A stretch of DNA of 64,000 bases from the NCBI GenBank assembly GCA_965220255.1, contig OZ244816.1:2728001-2792000 (forward strand), in the 5' to 3' direction. Below are positions 18,456 to 26,218 of the stretch, one piece after another; the stretch's first letter is position 1; the number at the start of each line of letters is the position of its first letter. Below the pieces are notes generated by a model, which searched no databases, was not told where the DNA came from, and saw nothing but the letters and a program-made list of their open reading frames with translations. The DNA comes from VXLM01 sp965220255. Lineage in GTDB: Bacteria > Chloroflexota > Dehalococcoidia > Lucifugimonadales > VXLM01. A program made the position numbers and the translations under genes.

Positions 18456-18686
18456 ATGTCGTGGGCGGAGATTGCCCGAAGGCTTAGCACGAGCATCATC
18501 AACCTGTGGAGATGGAGGAAGCGGGGATTCCTGCCCAACATGCACCACCTTTCGGTCCTGCAGGACTTGGCCGATAGCATGGAGCTCGGCCACCTGATCC
18601 CAACTGCAAGAGTCCGTAGTTCAGACACGAGAATACGAAGAGGTGATTACAGTGCAAGACAGACTGTTGAGACGTCGAGAGGTTGA
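18456..18686 (+). CDS. Small HTH regulator
   Basis: A 76-residue protein from ATG 18456, chosen because AAGGAAG lies 8-15 bases upstream; an in-frame TTG at 18438 is less likely. MSWAEIARRLSTSIINLWRW is a typical DNA-recognition helix-turn-helix, and the rest is helical. It overlaps the following AlpA-like gene in another frame. Its position next to excisionase and integrase suggests it controls excision of the island. Confidence 0.6.
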   Translation: MSWAEIARRLSTSIINLWRWRKRGFLPNMHHLSVLQDLADSMELGHLIPTARVRSSDTRIRRGDYSARQTVETSRG

Positions 18687-18861
18687 GAGAATCACGGGCA
18701 TGAGCCGCTCCTCGATCTACCGGCTGATGCGAAGCGGAAGCTTTCCGTTGCCCGTCAGGGTCGGCGCTACGGCCGTCCGGTGGAAGGAAAGCGATATCGC
18801 CGACTGGATAGAGTCGCGGCCGTTAGCGACGGGCGACCTAGGCTCGACAACCGCTGCCTAG
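18643..18861 (+). CDS. AlpA/excisionase-family DNA-binding protein
   Basis: A 72-residue winged-helix protein with LLRRREVERITGMSRSSIYR, then a wing GATAVRWKESDIADWIESR, the classic AlpA pattern. AlpA-like proteins control expression or direction of P4-type integrases. GTG start at 18643; a second in-frame GTG at 18652 has GAGG 8 bases upstream and is an equally good start. The gene converges on the integrase, whose 3' end is only 24 bases away. Confidence 0.8.
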   Translation: MITVQDRLLRRREVERITGMSRSSIYRLMRSGSFPLPVRVGATAVRWKESDIADWIESRPLATGDLGSTTAA

Positions 18862-18885
18862 GTAACACAAGCAGACATTGCACGG

Positions 18886-20034
18886 TTAGGCAGTGAGGTA
18901 GTCCGCCCACTGCTGCATGAGCACACGGCGGCGGTCGAACAGGTCGGACCGGGCATATGCTTGCTCAGTAGAATTGCCGAGGGTATGGGCGAGGGCCGCT
19001 TCGGAGACCGCCCAAGGTGTGTCGGTCTGTTCTAATGTCCAGTTCTTAAAGCTACTGCGAAAGCCGTGAACTGTTGCGCGGTCCGCGAGGCCGGTTGCAC
19101 GGAGGATTTTCGTGAGTGTCATATCCGACATCGGAGAACCTGACTTCAGTGGTGAAGGGAATGTCAGGCCGGAGTCATCACGCAATTCCGAAGCCTGAGT
19201 CAGAACATCAAGTGCCTGGGCGCTCAGTGGTACTCGATGCTCTATGCCAGCTTTCATTCGTTCGGACGGTATTCGCCACAATTGCTCTTGCACATCGATT
19301 TCGTCCCACGTTGCAGCCCTAGCCTCTCCTGATCGCGCAGCAGTGAGGACCAAGAATCTGAAACACAACTTGGCGGACAATGAAGCTTGGGATGCTGAAA
19401 CAGTTTCCAGAGCCATTCCGACATCCTGATAGGGGAGCGATCTTAGGTGTGCCTTCACCTTCGGCATTGGTGGCAACGCGCCGTCGATTACTTCTCCGGC
19501 TGGGTTGGTCTCCATGAAGCCGTGCGCCAGTGCCCATCGGAAGACCGTCCGCATCCGTTGACGCACCCTGCGCGCTGTCTCCGGGCGTGTAGTCCAAATG
19601 GGCGTGAGGACCGTCAGTACGTCCGCGCGGCCAATCTTGTCGATACGCTTGTTTCCGATCTTGGGTAAGGCGTGTCGTTCGAGTGTCTGAATCCAAGAGG
19701 CGGCATGCTTTTCGTTGCGCCAACGGGGCCTGTTCGCATTGTGGACGGTGTAGGCGGCTTCCTTGAGTGTAGGCATCTTGGGTTTACGTTTGTCCGAGAC
19801 CGGGTCTCTTCCGTCCGCGACTGCGGCCCGGTTGTCGGCCGATCGCTTCCTTGCCTGAGCGAGGGATACGGCCGGGTACCCGCCCAGACCGATATCCCGC
19901 CGCCTCCCATCGATAGTGATGCGTTGAACCCAACTCTTTCTCCCAGTCTTGCCAATGTACAAGTACAGACCCTCGCCGTCGGAATAGCGCCCAGGGTCGC
20001 AGAGTGACTTCACTCTCGCCACGGATAGCCTCAA
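18886..20034 (-). CDS. int: P4-type tyrosine recombinase integrase
   Basis: A 382-residue integrase. The N-terminus (RYSDGEGLYLYIGKTGRKSW) is the DUF4102 arm-binding domain of P4-type integrases. The catalytic set is visible: Arg in TAARSGEARAATW, His-x-x-Arg in HGFRSSFKNW, His in ALAHTLGNS, and the nucleophile Tyr in QAYARSDLFDRR. A TTG start at 20034 is preceded by GGAGG, and an in-frame stop lies 5 codons upstream, so this is the only start. It points away from the tRNA-Ala gene 190 bases upstream, whose 3' end is the likely attachment site. No truncation or frameshift is seen, so it should be active. Confidence 0.95.
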   Translation of the reverse strand: MRLSVARVKSLCDPGRYSDGEGLYLYIGKTGRKSWVQRITIDGRRRDIGLGGYPAVSLAQARKRSADNRAAVADGRDPVSDKRKPKMPTLKEAAYTVHNANRPRWRNEKHAASWIQTLERHALPKIGNKRIDKIGRADVLTVLTPIWTTRPETARRVRQRMRTVFRWALAHGFMETNPAGEVIDGALPPMPKVKAHLRSLPYQDVGMALETVSASQASLSAKLCFRFLVLTAARSGEARAATWDEIDVQEQLWRIPSERMKAGIEHRVPLSAQALDVLTQASELRDDSGLTFPSPLKSGSPMSDMTLTKILRATGLADRATVHGFRSSFKNWTLEQTDTPWAVSEAALAHTLGNSTEQAYARSDLFDRRRVLMQQWADYLTA

Positions 20035-20054
20035 GTCGTGACCTCCATCTCATC

Positions 20055-20091
20055 TGTTCCCACAAATGTTCCCACACTTTGCGTGGGAACA
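20055..20091. promoter_or_regulatory. Direct and inverted TGTTCCCAC repeats before int
   Basis: TGTTCCCAC occurs at 20055-20063 and 20067-20075, and its reverse complement GTGGGAACA at 20083-20091. The last two form a perfect 9-bp hairpin with a 7-base loop. The cluster is between int and the tRNA, so it may be an integrase arm-binding site or an int operator. Confidence 0.6.
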
Positions 20092-20224
20092 CAAGAGAAT
20101 TATGGATGTCGGAGAAGATCGTCAAAGCGGCCCAAAGAAGGTTGTTGATACTTCTATTAGCTATAAATATAGGTATTACTGAGACAAAATGGGCAGTTTG
20201 AGAACATCGGAGAAAGAAGAGTAG

Positions 20225-20300
20225 TGGTGGAGATAGGGGGACTCGAACCCCCAACCTCGGCATTGCGAACGCCGCGCTCTCCCAGTTGAGCTATATCCCC
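20225..20300 (-). tRNA. tRNA-Ala (anticodon CGC)
   Basis: A full cloverleaf of 76 bases with encoded CCA: acceptor GGGGATA pairs with TATCTCC (one G-T), D stem GCTC/GAGC, anticodon stem CGGCG/TGCCG with loop TTCGCAA, and T stem GGGGG/CCCCC with loop TTCGAGT. The anticodon CGC reads GCG (Ala). Its 3' end faces the island integrase and is the probable insertion site. Confidence 0.97.
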
Positions 20301-20404
20301 ACGAGGCGAGTGAGGGTTTCAGTATAGCTTACGGGGCGGAGTATGGTCTAGAGAAATTGAACAGTCTATCGGCGTAAGTCCAGAGCACAACACGAGTTGG
20401 ATCG

Positions 20405-20830
20405 TTAGCTTTCGATCGCGTCTCTGACTGCGACGGCAGTGTGATCGAGGGCTTGTCGCGTGGGAAGGTCGTTGTAACCGTCGGGGAATCGGAAGCCGAA
20501 GCCGTCGTTGTGGCGGCGAGGGATGAGGTGGAGATGGAAGTGGAATACTTCCTGGCCCGCTGCCTCTCCGTCGGCAGCCAGCCAGTTGACGCCGTCGCAT
20601 CCGAGAGTTTTGTAAAGCGCTTCAGTGATCCGGCGGGCGACTGTGAAGAGCCGGCCGGTGCTCGCGTTGTCCAGGTCGGCGATGCTCGGTGTGTGGGTTG
20701 TGGGAATGAGCAGTGTGTGGCCGTCGTTGACGGGCTGGATGTCCAATAGCGCCATTACGGTGTCATCACGATAAATCCAGCTTGCGGGGAGTTTACCGTC
20801 GTTGATTTTGCAGAAGACGCAGGATTCCAT
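20405..20830 (-). CDS. HIT-family nucleotide hydrolase
   Basis: A 141-residue protein with the histidine triad FHFHLHLIPRR near residues 96-106 and N-terminal CVFCKINDG, typical of the HINT/HIT group that hydrolyses AMP-linked substrates. Length is normal for the family. It follows the acyl-ligase fusion gene by 26 bases on the same strand, so it is probably the last gene of that operon and the first gene of host chromosome after the tRNA. Confidence 0.92.
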   Translation of the reverse strand: MESCVFCKINDGKLPASWIYRDDTVMALLDIQPVNDGHTLLIPTTHTPSIADLDNASTGRLFTVARRITEALYKTLGCDGVNWLAADGEAAGQEVFHFHLHLIPRRHNDGFGFRFPDGYNDLPTRQALDHTAVAVRDAIES

Positions 20831-20856
20831 CAGCTTTTGATACGTTCAGGAAAACG

Positions 20857-23361
20857 CTATAGGGACTTGACGGCGTTTTCGATGGCGGAGGTTGCGGATT
20901 GGTAGTCGGTGTCTGGGGATAGTAGGAGGGGTTCGCCAATGTGGATTTCCACGTTTCCTCGCGGGAGGATGGGGAAGCGCGAAGGGAATCCCAGCTTGTG
21001 GATGTGGAGCCGGAGCGGGACGACGGGAAGGCGGCCTTCTACGGCGACGAGACCGGCGCCGCTCATGAAGGGCTTGATGGGGCCTCCGACGGTGAGTTCG
21101 CCTTCTGGGTAGATAAGAACAGACCAGCCGTCGTCGATGATCTTGCCCATGTTTTCGAGGCTGGGGCGGACGGATCCTTCCTTGGCGAGAGGGAAACCGT
21201 TGCCTAGCAGGGGGTTCATGAGCCAGAAGACGGGGTTCTTCCAAAGCTGGGCGGCTCCGGCTATGGCCATGCGGCGTCGAAGTCTGTTGGGAATGGCTTT
21301 GATGATTAGCGGGTTATCGAGTCCGAGGTTGTGGTTGGATGCGAAGAGGACGGGGCCGGTGACGCCTTCAAAGCGTTCACGACCGATAATCTTGAGGCTG
21401 TAGGGGATGCTGACGAAGGGGAAGATGACGGCACGCTGGAGGAAGCCCCGTAGGATGCGACACCACCAGCGCATGCCCCATGCTGGGAAGCTCATCATAG
21501 GAGGGTTCTTGGACCCCTCCTCAACGAGGTCGGCCAGGTGCTTGACGGTTGTGTCCTGATCCAACTGGCTTTCGTCCATGTAGACTCCCAGCTCGGCTTC
21601 GATTGCAGACAGAAGCTCGACTCGTCCAAGGGAATCGAGGTCGAGGTCGTCGCCGAGCGTCGCGTTGGGCGTGATGTCAGAGACGTCTCGTTTGCTGACT
21701 TCAGCGATGATATGAGGCAGGCCTCTTGCTCCGCCGGACGAGCCGGCGCTCGATTGGGCCGCTGCGGGACTCTCGGGCTGTATCTTGCCGAGTATCGTGT
21801 CGATGACGATGCGCTTCTTGACCTTGAGGGTGTGGGTGCGTGGGAAGTCCTCCTCGGGCCAGACGGTGAAGCCCCGGATTCTCTGCTGTTCTGCGAGCTG
21901 GTCGTTGGACCAGGAAACGGCATCCTGGGCGGTACCGGGGTCGTCCAAGATCAGTGCGGCGTGGACCTCGACGGACGAGCCTTTTGAGAGACCTACGACG
22001 GCGGCGTCGGTGACGTTCGGGTGTTTGGTGAGGACGGCCTGGATGTCCTCGGGGAAGACGTTTTGGCCGCTGGGAAGGACGATCATGTCCTTGAGGCGGC
22101 CCTGAATGTGCAGGAAGCCCTCGTCGTCGAAGTAGCCGAGGTCTCCCGTCCGGTACCAGTCGCCGTCGAAGGCCGCGGCGGTCTCTTCGGGCGCGCGCCA
22201 GTAGCCGGGAGTGACGTTGTCGCCGCGCACGAGTATCTCGCCGGCGTCGCTGATCCTAACCTCGACGTTTGGGAGTGGACGGCCGGTCGAGTCGATGCGT
22301 CGTTCATCGATGGCGTGGTTGCTGATGACCGGGGACGCCTCGGTGGCGCCATAGCCCTGCACGATCTTGACGCCGAGCAGCTCCCATTTTCGTCCCAGAT
22401 CTGGGTCGAGCGCGGCGCCGCCGGAGACGATGAAGTCGAGCTTGCCGCCGAACTGCTTGTGGACACGTCGGAAGAGGACACGACGTAGGCGGAAGGGCGT
22501 ACGCTCGGCTATCCTGAGGAGCTTTTCCCATAGGGCTTTCTTGCCCTGCCGGGATATCTCGCGTTCGATGCCGTTCATGAGGAGTTCGAGTCCCTGGGGA
22601 ACGAGGAGGAGAATGGTGATCTTGCGCTCTCGCATCGTCCGGGCGAGGACAGTGGGCTGTCGGCTCGTGGGGTAGGTGACGCTCGCGCCGGAGTTGAGGG
22701 CGACAAAGAGGCCGCCCATCTGCTCGTACATGTGGCTCAGCGGAAGGATGGAGAGAAGCCTGCTGGAAGGGTCGCACGAGATGTACTGAGAGATGCCCTC
22801 GATGTTGGACGTGAGGTTCCGGTGGGTGAGCATGACGCCCTTGGGATCGCCGGTGGTCCCGGAGGTGAACATGATCTCAACAAGGTCGTCGGGCGCGATG
22901 TCCACTTCTTCGGGTGGAGGCATGTCGGCGATGTCTTCTTCAAGCTGCTCGAAGGTTATTTCGGGGACTGCGAGGTCTACGTCTCCCTTTGGCGTGAAGC
23001 GGGAAGTGAAGGCCAATTTCGGGTCGGTGCGGGAGACGACTCGCTCCACGTAGTCGGGGGCGCTGCGGAGGTCGAGGGGGATGACGATGACTCCGGCCCT
23101 CACGCATCCGAAGAAGATGAGCACCCAGTGGGGAGAGTTCGGTCCCCAGAGGACGACCTGGTCATCCTTAGTGAGACCGCGGCTTTGGAGCAGTGAGGCG
23201 ACCTTGCCGGAGTCCTCCCAGAGGCGGGAGTACGTCCAACGAAGGTACCGGAACACCGGCTTGATGAGGAGGGCGTCGCGGGAAGCGTGCTTTTCGGCGG
23301 TCGTGCGGAGGAAGTCGACGAGGGTATTGCCGACAGGAGCTACGGTTGATTTTGCGGTCAT
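20857..23361 (-). CDS. Acyl-CoA/ACP ligase fused to acyl carrier protein and PlsC-type acyltransferase
   Basis: About 834 residues from ATG 23361, which has AAGGAA 6 bases upstream and leaves a 10-base gap after the preceding gene. Three parts are visible: an AMP-binding ligase with the P-loop MFTSGTTGDPKGVMLTHRNL (~155-175); a carrier-protein domain with DDLDLDSLGRVELL carrying the phosphopantetheine serine (~570); and a C-terminal acyltransferase with SNHNLGLDNP (H-x4-D) and YPEGELTVGG. The set would activate a fatty acid, hold it on the carrier and pass it to a lysophospholipid or glycerol phosphate. This resembles Aas proteins but adds a carrier domain. It lies in a run with an MBL hydrolase and a HIT protein. 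Confidence 0.9.
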   Translation of the reverse strand: MTAKSTVAPVGNTLVDFLRTTAEKHASRDALLIKPVFRYLRWTYSRLWEDSGKVASLLQSRGLTKDDQVVLWGPNSPHWVLIFFGCVRAGVIVIPLDLRSAPDYVERVVSRTDPKLAFTSRFTPKGDVDLAVPEITFEQLEEDIADMPPPEEVDIAPDDLVEIMFTSGTTGDPKGVMLTHRNLTSNIEGISQYISCDPSSRLLSILPLSHMYEQMGGLFVALNSGASVTYPTSRQPTVLARTMRERKITILLLVPQGLELLMNGIEREISRQGKKALWEKLLRIAERTPFRLRRVLFRRVHKQFGGKLDFIVSGGAALDPDLGRKWELLGVKIVQGYGATEASPVISNHAIDERRIDSTGRPLPNVEVRISDAGEILVRGDNVTPGYWRAPEETAAAFDGDWYRTGDLGYFDDEGFLHIQGRLKDMIVLPSGQNVFPEDIQAVLTKHPNVTDAAVVGLSKGSSVEVHAALILDDPGTAQDAVSWSNDQLAEQQRIRGFTVWPEEDFPRTHTLKVKKRIVIDTILGKIQPESPAAAQSSAGSSGGARGLPHIIAEVSKRDVSDITPNATLGDDLDLDSLGRVELLSAIEAELGVYMDESQLDQDTTVKHLADLVEEGSKNPPMMSFPAWGMRWWCRILRGFLQRAVIFPFVSIPYSLKIIGRERFEGVTGPVLFASNHNLGLDNPLIIKAIPNRLRRRMAIAGAAQLWKNPVFWLMNPLLGNGFPLAKEGSVRPSLENMGKIIDDGWSVLIYPEGELTVGGPIKPFMSGAGLVAVEGRLPVVPLRLHIHKLGFPSRFPILPRGNVEIHIGEPLLLSPDTDYQSATSAIENAVKSL

Positions 23362-23371
23362 GGTTGTTCCT

Positions 23372-24103
23372 TCATCGCACGGCAGCAGGTCGGGCCGCAT
23401 ATTCTTGAATCATTGTCCGCAAGGCTGCGCGAGCATTCTTGCGCATGGGAGGGAAGTGGCTGAAGCAAATGATATCGAAATCGAGGTCGAGGAGCTTCTC
23501 GAGAGAGCGTAGCGCCTCTTCCGAATCCTGGGTAACCCTGTGGGAGGGTGGGGTGAGCTTCCGCGAGAATTTGAACTGCAGCGCGTCGCCGACGATGATG
23601 ACTCGCTTGGAGGGCAGGTGTAAGGCGATACTGCCTGCGGTGTGTCCGGGAAGGTGGACTACTCGCACCTCGGTGTCGAACGGGATGATATCGCCGTCTT
23701 CGAGTCGCATGTCTACGGGGACGTGGCTTCCCATGAGTTTCGGAATTACTGGTCCGGCCACCTTGGCCAGCAGATCGTCTTGGTACGGATTCGGCACGGT
23801 CTTTGTGCCGGAAATGATGTCCGCATCCAACCGATGCGCTGCAACCGCGATGTTTCTTCCGGCTACGACCTCGCCGAGTCCGCCGCAGTGGTCGGGGTGG
23901 GCGTGAGTAATGACGACGGTTTCAATGCTGTCGAGGGAGAGTCCGAGTTCCTTGAGGCCGCTCCGTATCGGGTTGATGCTGCCCTGCAGTCCCGTATCTA
24001 CCAAGATGGCGCGGTCGTTCTCAACGAGGATGGTGATCCGGGCTCCTAGAACCCGGAATTGGAATACGCCTTCGGTGGCTTGTATGGGCTTGCCGAAGTT
24101 CAT
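23372..24103 (-). CDS. MBL-fold metallo-hydrolase
   Basis: A 243-residue metallo-beta-lactamase-fold hydrolase with the metal motif VVITHAHPDHCGGLG (THxHxDH, ~68) and later HLPGHTAGS and VGDALQF, which complete the binuclear metal site. The substrate cannot be told; members act on lactones, glutathione thioesters and acyl compounds. It ends 10 bases before the acyl-ligase fusion gene on the same strand, so a link to acyl metabolism is plausible. Confidence 0.9.
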   Translation of the reverse strand: MNFGKPIQATEGVFQFRVLGARITILVENDRAILVDTGLQGSINPIRSGLKELGLSLDSIETVVITHAHPDHCGGLGEVVAGRNIAVAAHRLDADIISGTKTVPNPYQDDLLAKVAGPVIPKLMGSHVPVDMRLEDGDIIPFDTEVRVVHLPGHTAGSIALHLPSKRVIIVGDALQFKFSRKLTPPSHRVTQDSEEALRSLEKLLDLDFDIICFSHFPPMRKNARAALRTMIQEYAARPAAVR

Positions 24104-24215
24104 GGTTTGGGTTTAGTGCGGTATTCGTGACTGATTCTACATGAGAATTGCCGCCCGAAAGACTCTGCGTCGCGAAGACGGTGAATTAGTGTACCGCACC
24201 ATTCAAGAATTAAGT

Positions 24216-24908
24216 TCAACGGAGTTGGCCTCGGAGGAAGACTTTGAGAAGGCCTTCGTTGGCGGCACTCGTGAGTTTGCGTTCGATGTTGCCGTCTTTT
24301 CCTATGAAGTAGGTGGTCGGCAGGGAAAGCACCTCGTAGTCGCGGGCGATCTCGGTGGTCGTGTCGAGAGCGACGGGGTAGGTGACTCCAGCCTCCTCGG
24401 CAAATGCCTTGACGTTTTCTAGGGTGTCTGACATGGCAATTCCCACGAAAACCACGCCCTGGTCGCGGTACTCCTGCCACATGGTCTCGAAGAAGGGCAT
24501 CTCCCAACGGCAGGGTGGGCACCACGATGCCCAGAAGTTCAGGACGACGACTTTGCCGTTGAGGTCGGAGAGTCGCAGTGTTTCGCCGTCGAATGTCTCG
24601 ACCTCGAAGTCGGGCGCGGCATCGGCATCGGTGCTGCTCGTTGATAGGATGGTTCTGGGAGTTGGAGCCGGAGTCGCGGTAACGGTTGGTTCGGGTGTGG
24701 GCAAGCGTGTAGCTGGAGTCGGTTCAGGTGTAACCGTCGGAGGGGTAGGGATGGCGGTTGGAGTAAGGTCGCTTCCCGGCGTTTCAGTAGGCAAGGGTTG
24801 GCTTTCACCGCCTGTCTGGGCGCATGAGACTGTGAGGCAGACGGTAATCAGTAGGAAGATACTGACGGGCTTCCTTGTGCTCCACTCTTTTGTGAGCCGA
24901 AGCGGCAT
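24216..24908 (-). CDS. TlpA/ResA-like thiol-disulfide lipoprotein
   Basis: A 230-residue protein. The N-terminus is basic, then hydrophobic (VSIFLLITVC), ending in LTVSC, a lipoprotein-like cleavage site at Cys29. A Pro/Thr-rich linker (~40-90) precedes a thioredoxin-like domain with WASWCPPCRWEM as the redox CxxC and SLPTTYFIG as the cis-proline region. It should be anchored outside the membrane and reduce or oxidise disulfides, for example during cytochrome maturation. It is 6 bases after the transglutaminase-like gene on the same strand. Confidence 0.9.
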   Translation of the reverse strand: MPLRLTKEWSTRKPVSIFLLITVCLTVSCAQTGGESQPLPTETPGSDLTPTAIPTPPTVTPEPTPATRLPTPEPTVTATPAPTPRTILSTSSTDADAAPDFEVETFDGETLRLSDLNGKVVVLNFWASWCPPCRWEMPFFETMWQEYRDQGVVFVGIAMSDTLENVKAFAEEAGVTYPVALDTTTEIARDYEVLSLPTTYFIGKDGNIERKLTSAANEGLLKVFLRGQLR

Positions 24909-24914
24909 AGATGA

Positions 24915-26162
24915 TTAACCTTCCCATACGGGTGGGGCGTCGAAGTATTCCTTTGATCCGAAGTGGGGGAACATTGGCCAGATGTCCTTGTCGCGCTCCT
25001 CCCAGACGATGCCGGTCTCGGTGTAAGCGCCACCGCCGCCGTGAGCCGGCGGGCTGAACTCGGGGCGTGTGAGCTGGTCGGCGCGGTACCAGACCGTTCG
25101 GAACTCGAGGGAGCGGGCGCGGCGCTCGTGGCTGTCGAACCAGCGGTAGACTCGTTGGTTCGGGCGCTGCGACTCCGCGCCGGGGCCGCGTTCGGTGACG
25201 TCTTCGAGATCGGAGCCGAGCACTTGCAACTCACTCACTGACAGGGGAACGCCGTCGCGGAGGAAGAAGTCATCAAAGTTGGGATCGACCATCGCCCACT
25301 TTTCGTGCTCTTCGGACCAGTACTCTGCGGTGAAATGGCCGTCGGCCTTGCCGGGCTTGCCCGCGAAGATGGCGCACCTGGCGGGGACGCCGATGGCCTG
25401 TGCGGCGTTGGCGAATGCGACGCCGTAAAAGATGCAGTTTGCGGTCGGGCGGAGGCCGTTGTGTCCGCACTGGCCGGGGGCCCATGCGAGGACGGTCTCA
25501 GGGTCCCAGGGGGTGTTGAGGACGCCGAGGTCGGGCCCGGAGGCGGTGTGCTCCCAGCTGGATGCGAGCCAGGTGCTTATGGCGCGGAGGCGTTCGAGCT
25601 TGGGCAGGCTCCGGTCGAGGGCCTGTGGGGGCATGATGGCTCTGAGGGATTCCAGTCGTGGGTCGTCCGGGTCGTTGAAGACCATGGGAGGCGGCGCTGG
25701 GTCTTGGCCCTCGGCGAGACGGACACGGACGACGTACTCGGCACGGACTACGTTGAGGTAGGCCATGTGGTGGTTGCGCCAAGTACGGCCCGAATCGTCG
25801 CTGACGTAGCTGTTCGGGTCGGCGTGTCCGGCTTCGAGGCCGAGTGCCCACGAGTTCATGGCGGTGGAGTCGGACCAGAACTCGAAGATGTTGTCACCGG
25901 CCTGAAGGAGGCCCAAGTCTATTGGCGCCTCGTACCACGTGTGCCAGGCCTGCTGGGGAGGCACGGGCGGGAGGGTCGTGCCGTTGACGGAGATATGTAG
26001 AGGGAGGTTCGTCCCCTCGTGCGACCTTGCAATAAAGTAGAGGGAAGCGGGTGAGGAGGTCGGCGGCAGAGTGAGGACTTTGCGCGCGCGACGGAAGGTG
26101 GTGAGCTCCTCGGCGAGGTTCGGCATGGAGTGCCCGGACTCGGTGTAGTAGAGCTTGGTCAT
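24915..26162 (-). CDS. Transglutaminase-like domain protein
   Basis: A 415-residue protein. Residues ~30-190 look like beta-sandwich, and the C-terminal half carries a transglutaminase/cysteine-protease core with Cys in PGQCGHNGLR (~230), His in DGHFTAEYW and Asp in AMVDPNFDDF. No signal peptide is seen. AAAGGACC stands 9 bases before the ATG. It has the same strand and tight spacing with threonine synthase (56 bases before) and the TlpA-like gene (6 bases after). Likely a peptidase or transamidase; its substrate is unknown. Confidence 0.75.
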   Translation of the reverse strand: MTKLYYTESGHSMPNLAEELTTFRRARKVLTLPPTSSPASLYFIARSHEGTNLPLHISVNGTTLPPVPPQQAWHTWYEAPIDLGLLQAGDNIFEFWSDSTAMNSWALGLEAGHADPNSYVSDDSGRTWRNHHMAYLNVVRAEYVVRVRLAEGQDPAPPPMVFNDPDDPRLESLRAIMPPQALDRSLPKLERLRAISTWLASSWEHTASGPDLGVLNTPWDPETVLAWAPGQCGHNGLRPTANCIFYGVAFANAAQAIGVPARCAIFAGKPGKADGHFTAEYWSEEHEKWAMVDPNFDDFFLRDGVPLSVSELQVLGSDLEDVTERGPGAESQRPNQRVYRWFDSHERRARSLEFRTVWYRADQLTRPEFSPPAHGGGGAYTETGIVWEERDKDIWPMFPHFGSKEYFDAPPVWEG

Positions 26163-26218
26163 GGGTTGGGGGTCCTTTCGTATCTTTTGAGTAGGCCGGT
26201 TGTTACTCCATGCGGATG

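Larger units (their letters stand above)
1..20224. mobile_element. Integrated genomic island with defence genes, right end at tRNA-Ala; left end outside window
   Basis: The right boundary is inferred from a P4-type tyrosine integrase at 18886-20034 placed directly before the 3' end of a tRNA-Ala gene (20225). Integrases of this family usually insert at tRNA 3' ends. Cargo is typical of a defence island: methyltransferase, PLD helicase, CBASS pair, PIN protein, helicase-nuclease, and HTH and replication-relaxation-like proteins. I looked for a second copy of the tRNA 3' end in 1-20 kb and did not find one by eye, so the left attachment site is probably upstream of the window. No relaxase or type IV secretion genes are visible, so an integrative mobilizable or satellite-like element is more likely than a full conjugative one. 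Confidence 0.7.

Noticed and set aside
19784..20263. A minus-strand frame running from the tRNA into int
   Set aside because: It reads through the tRNA-Ala gene and the 5' part of the integrase in another frame; it has no domain.
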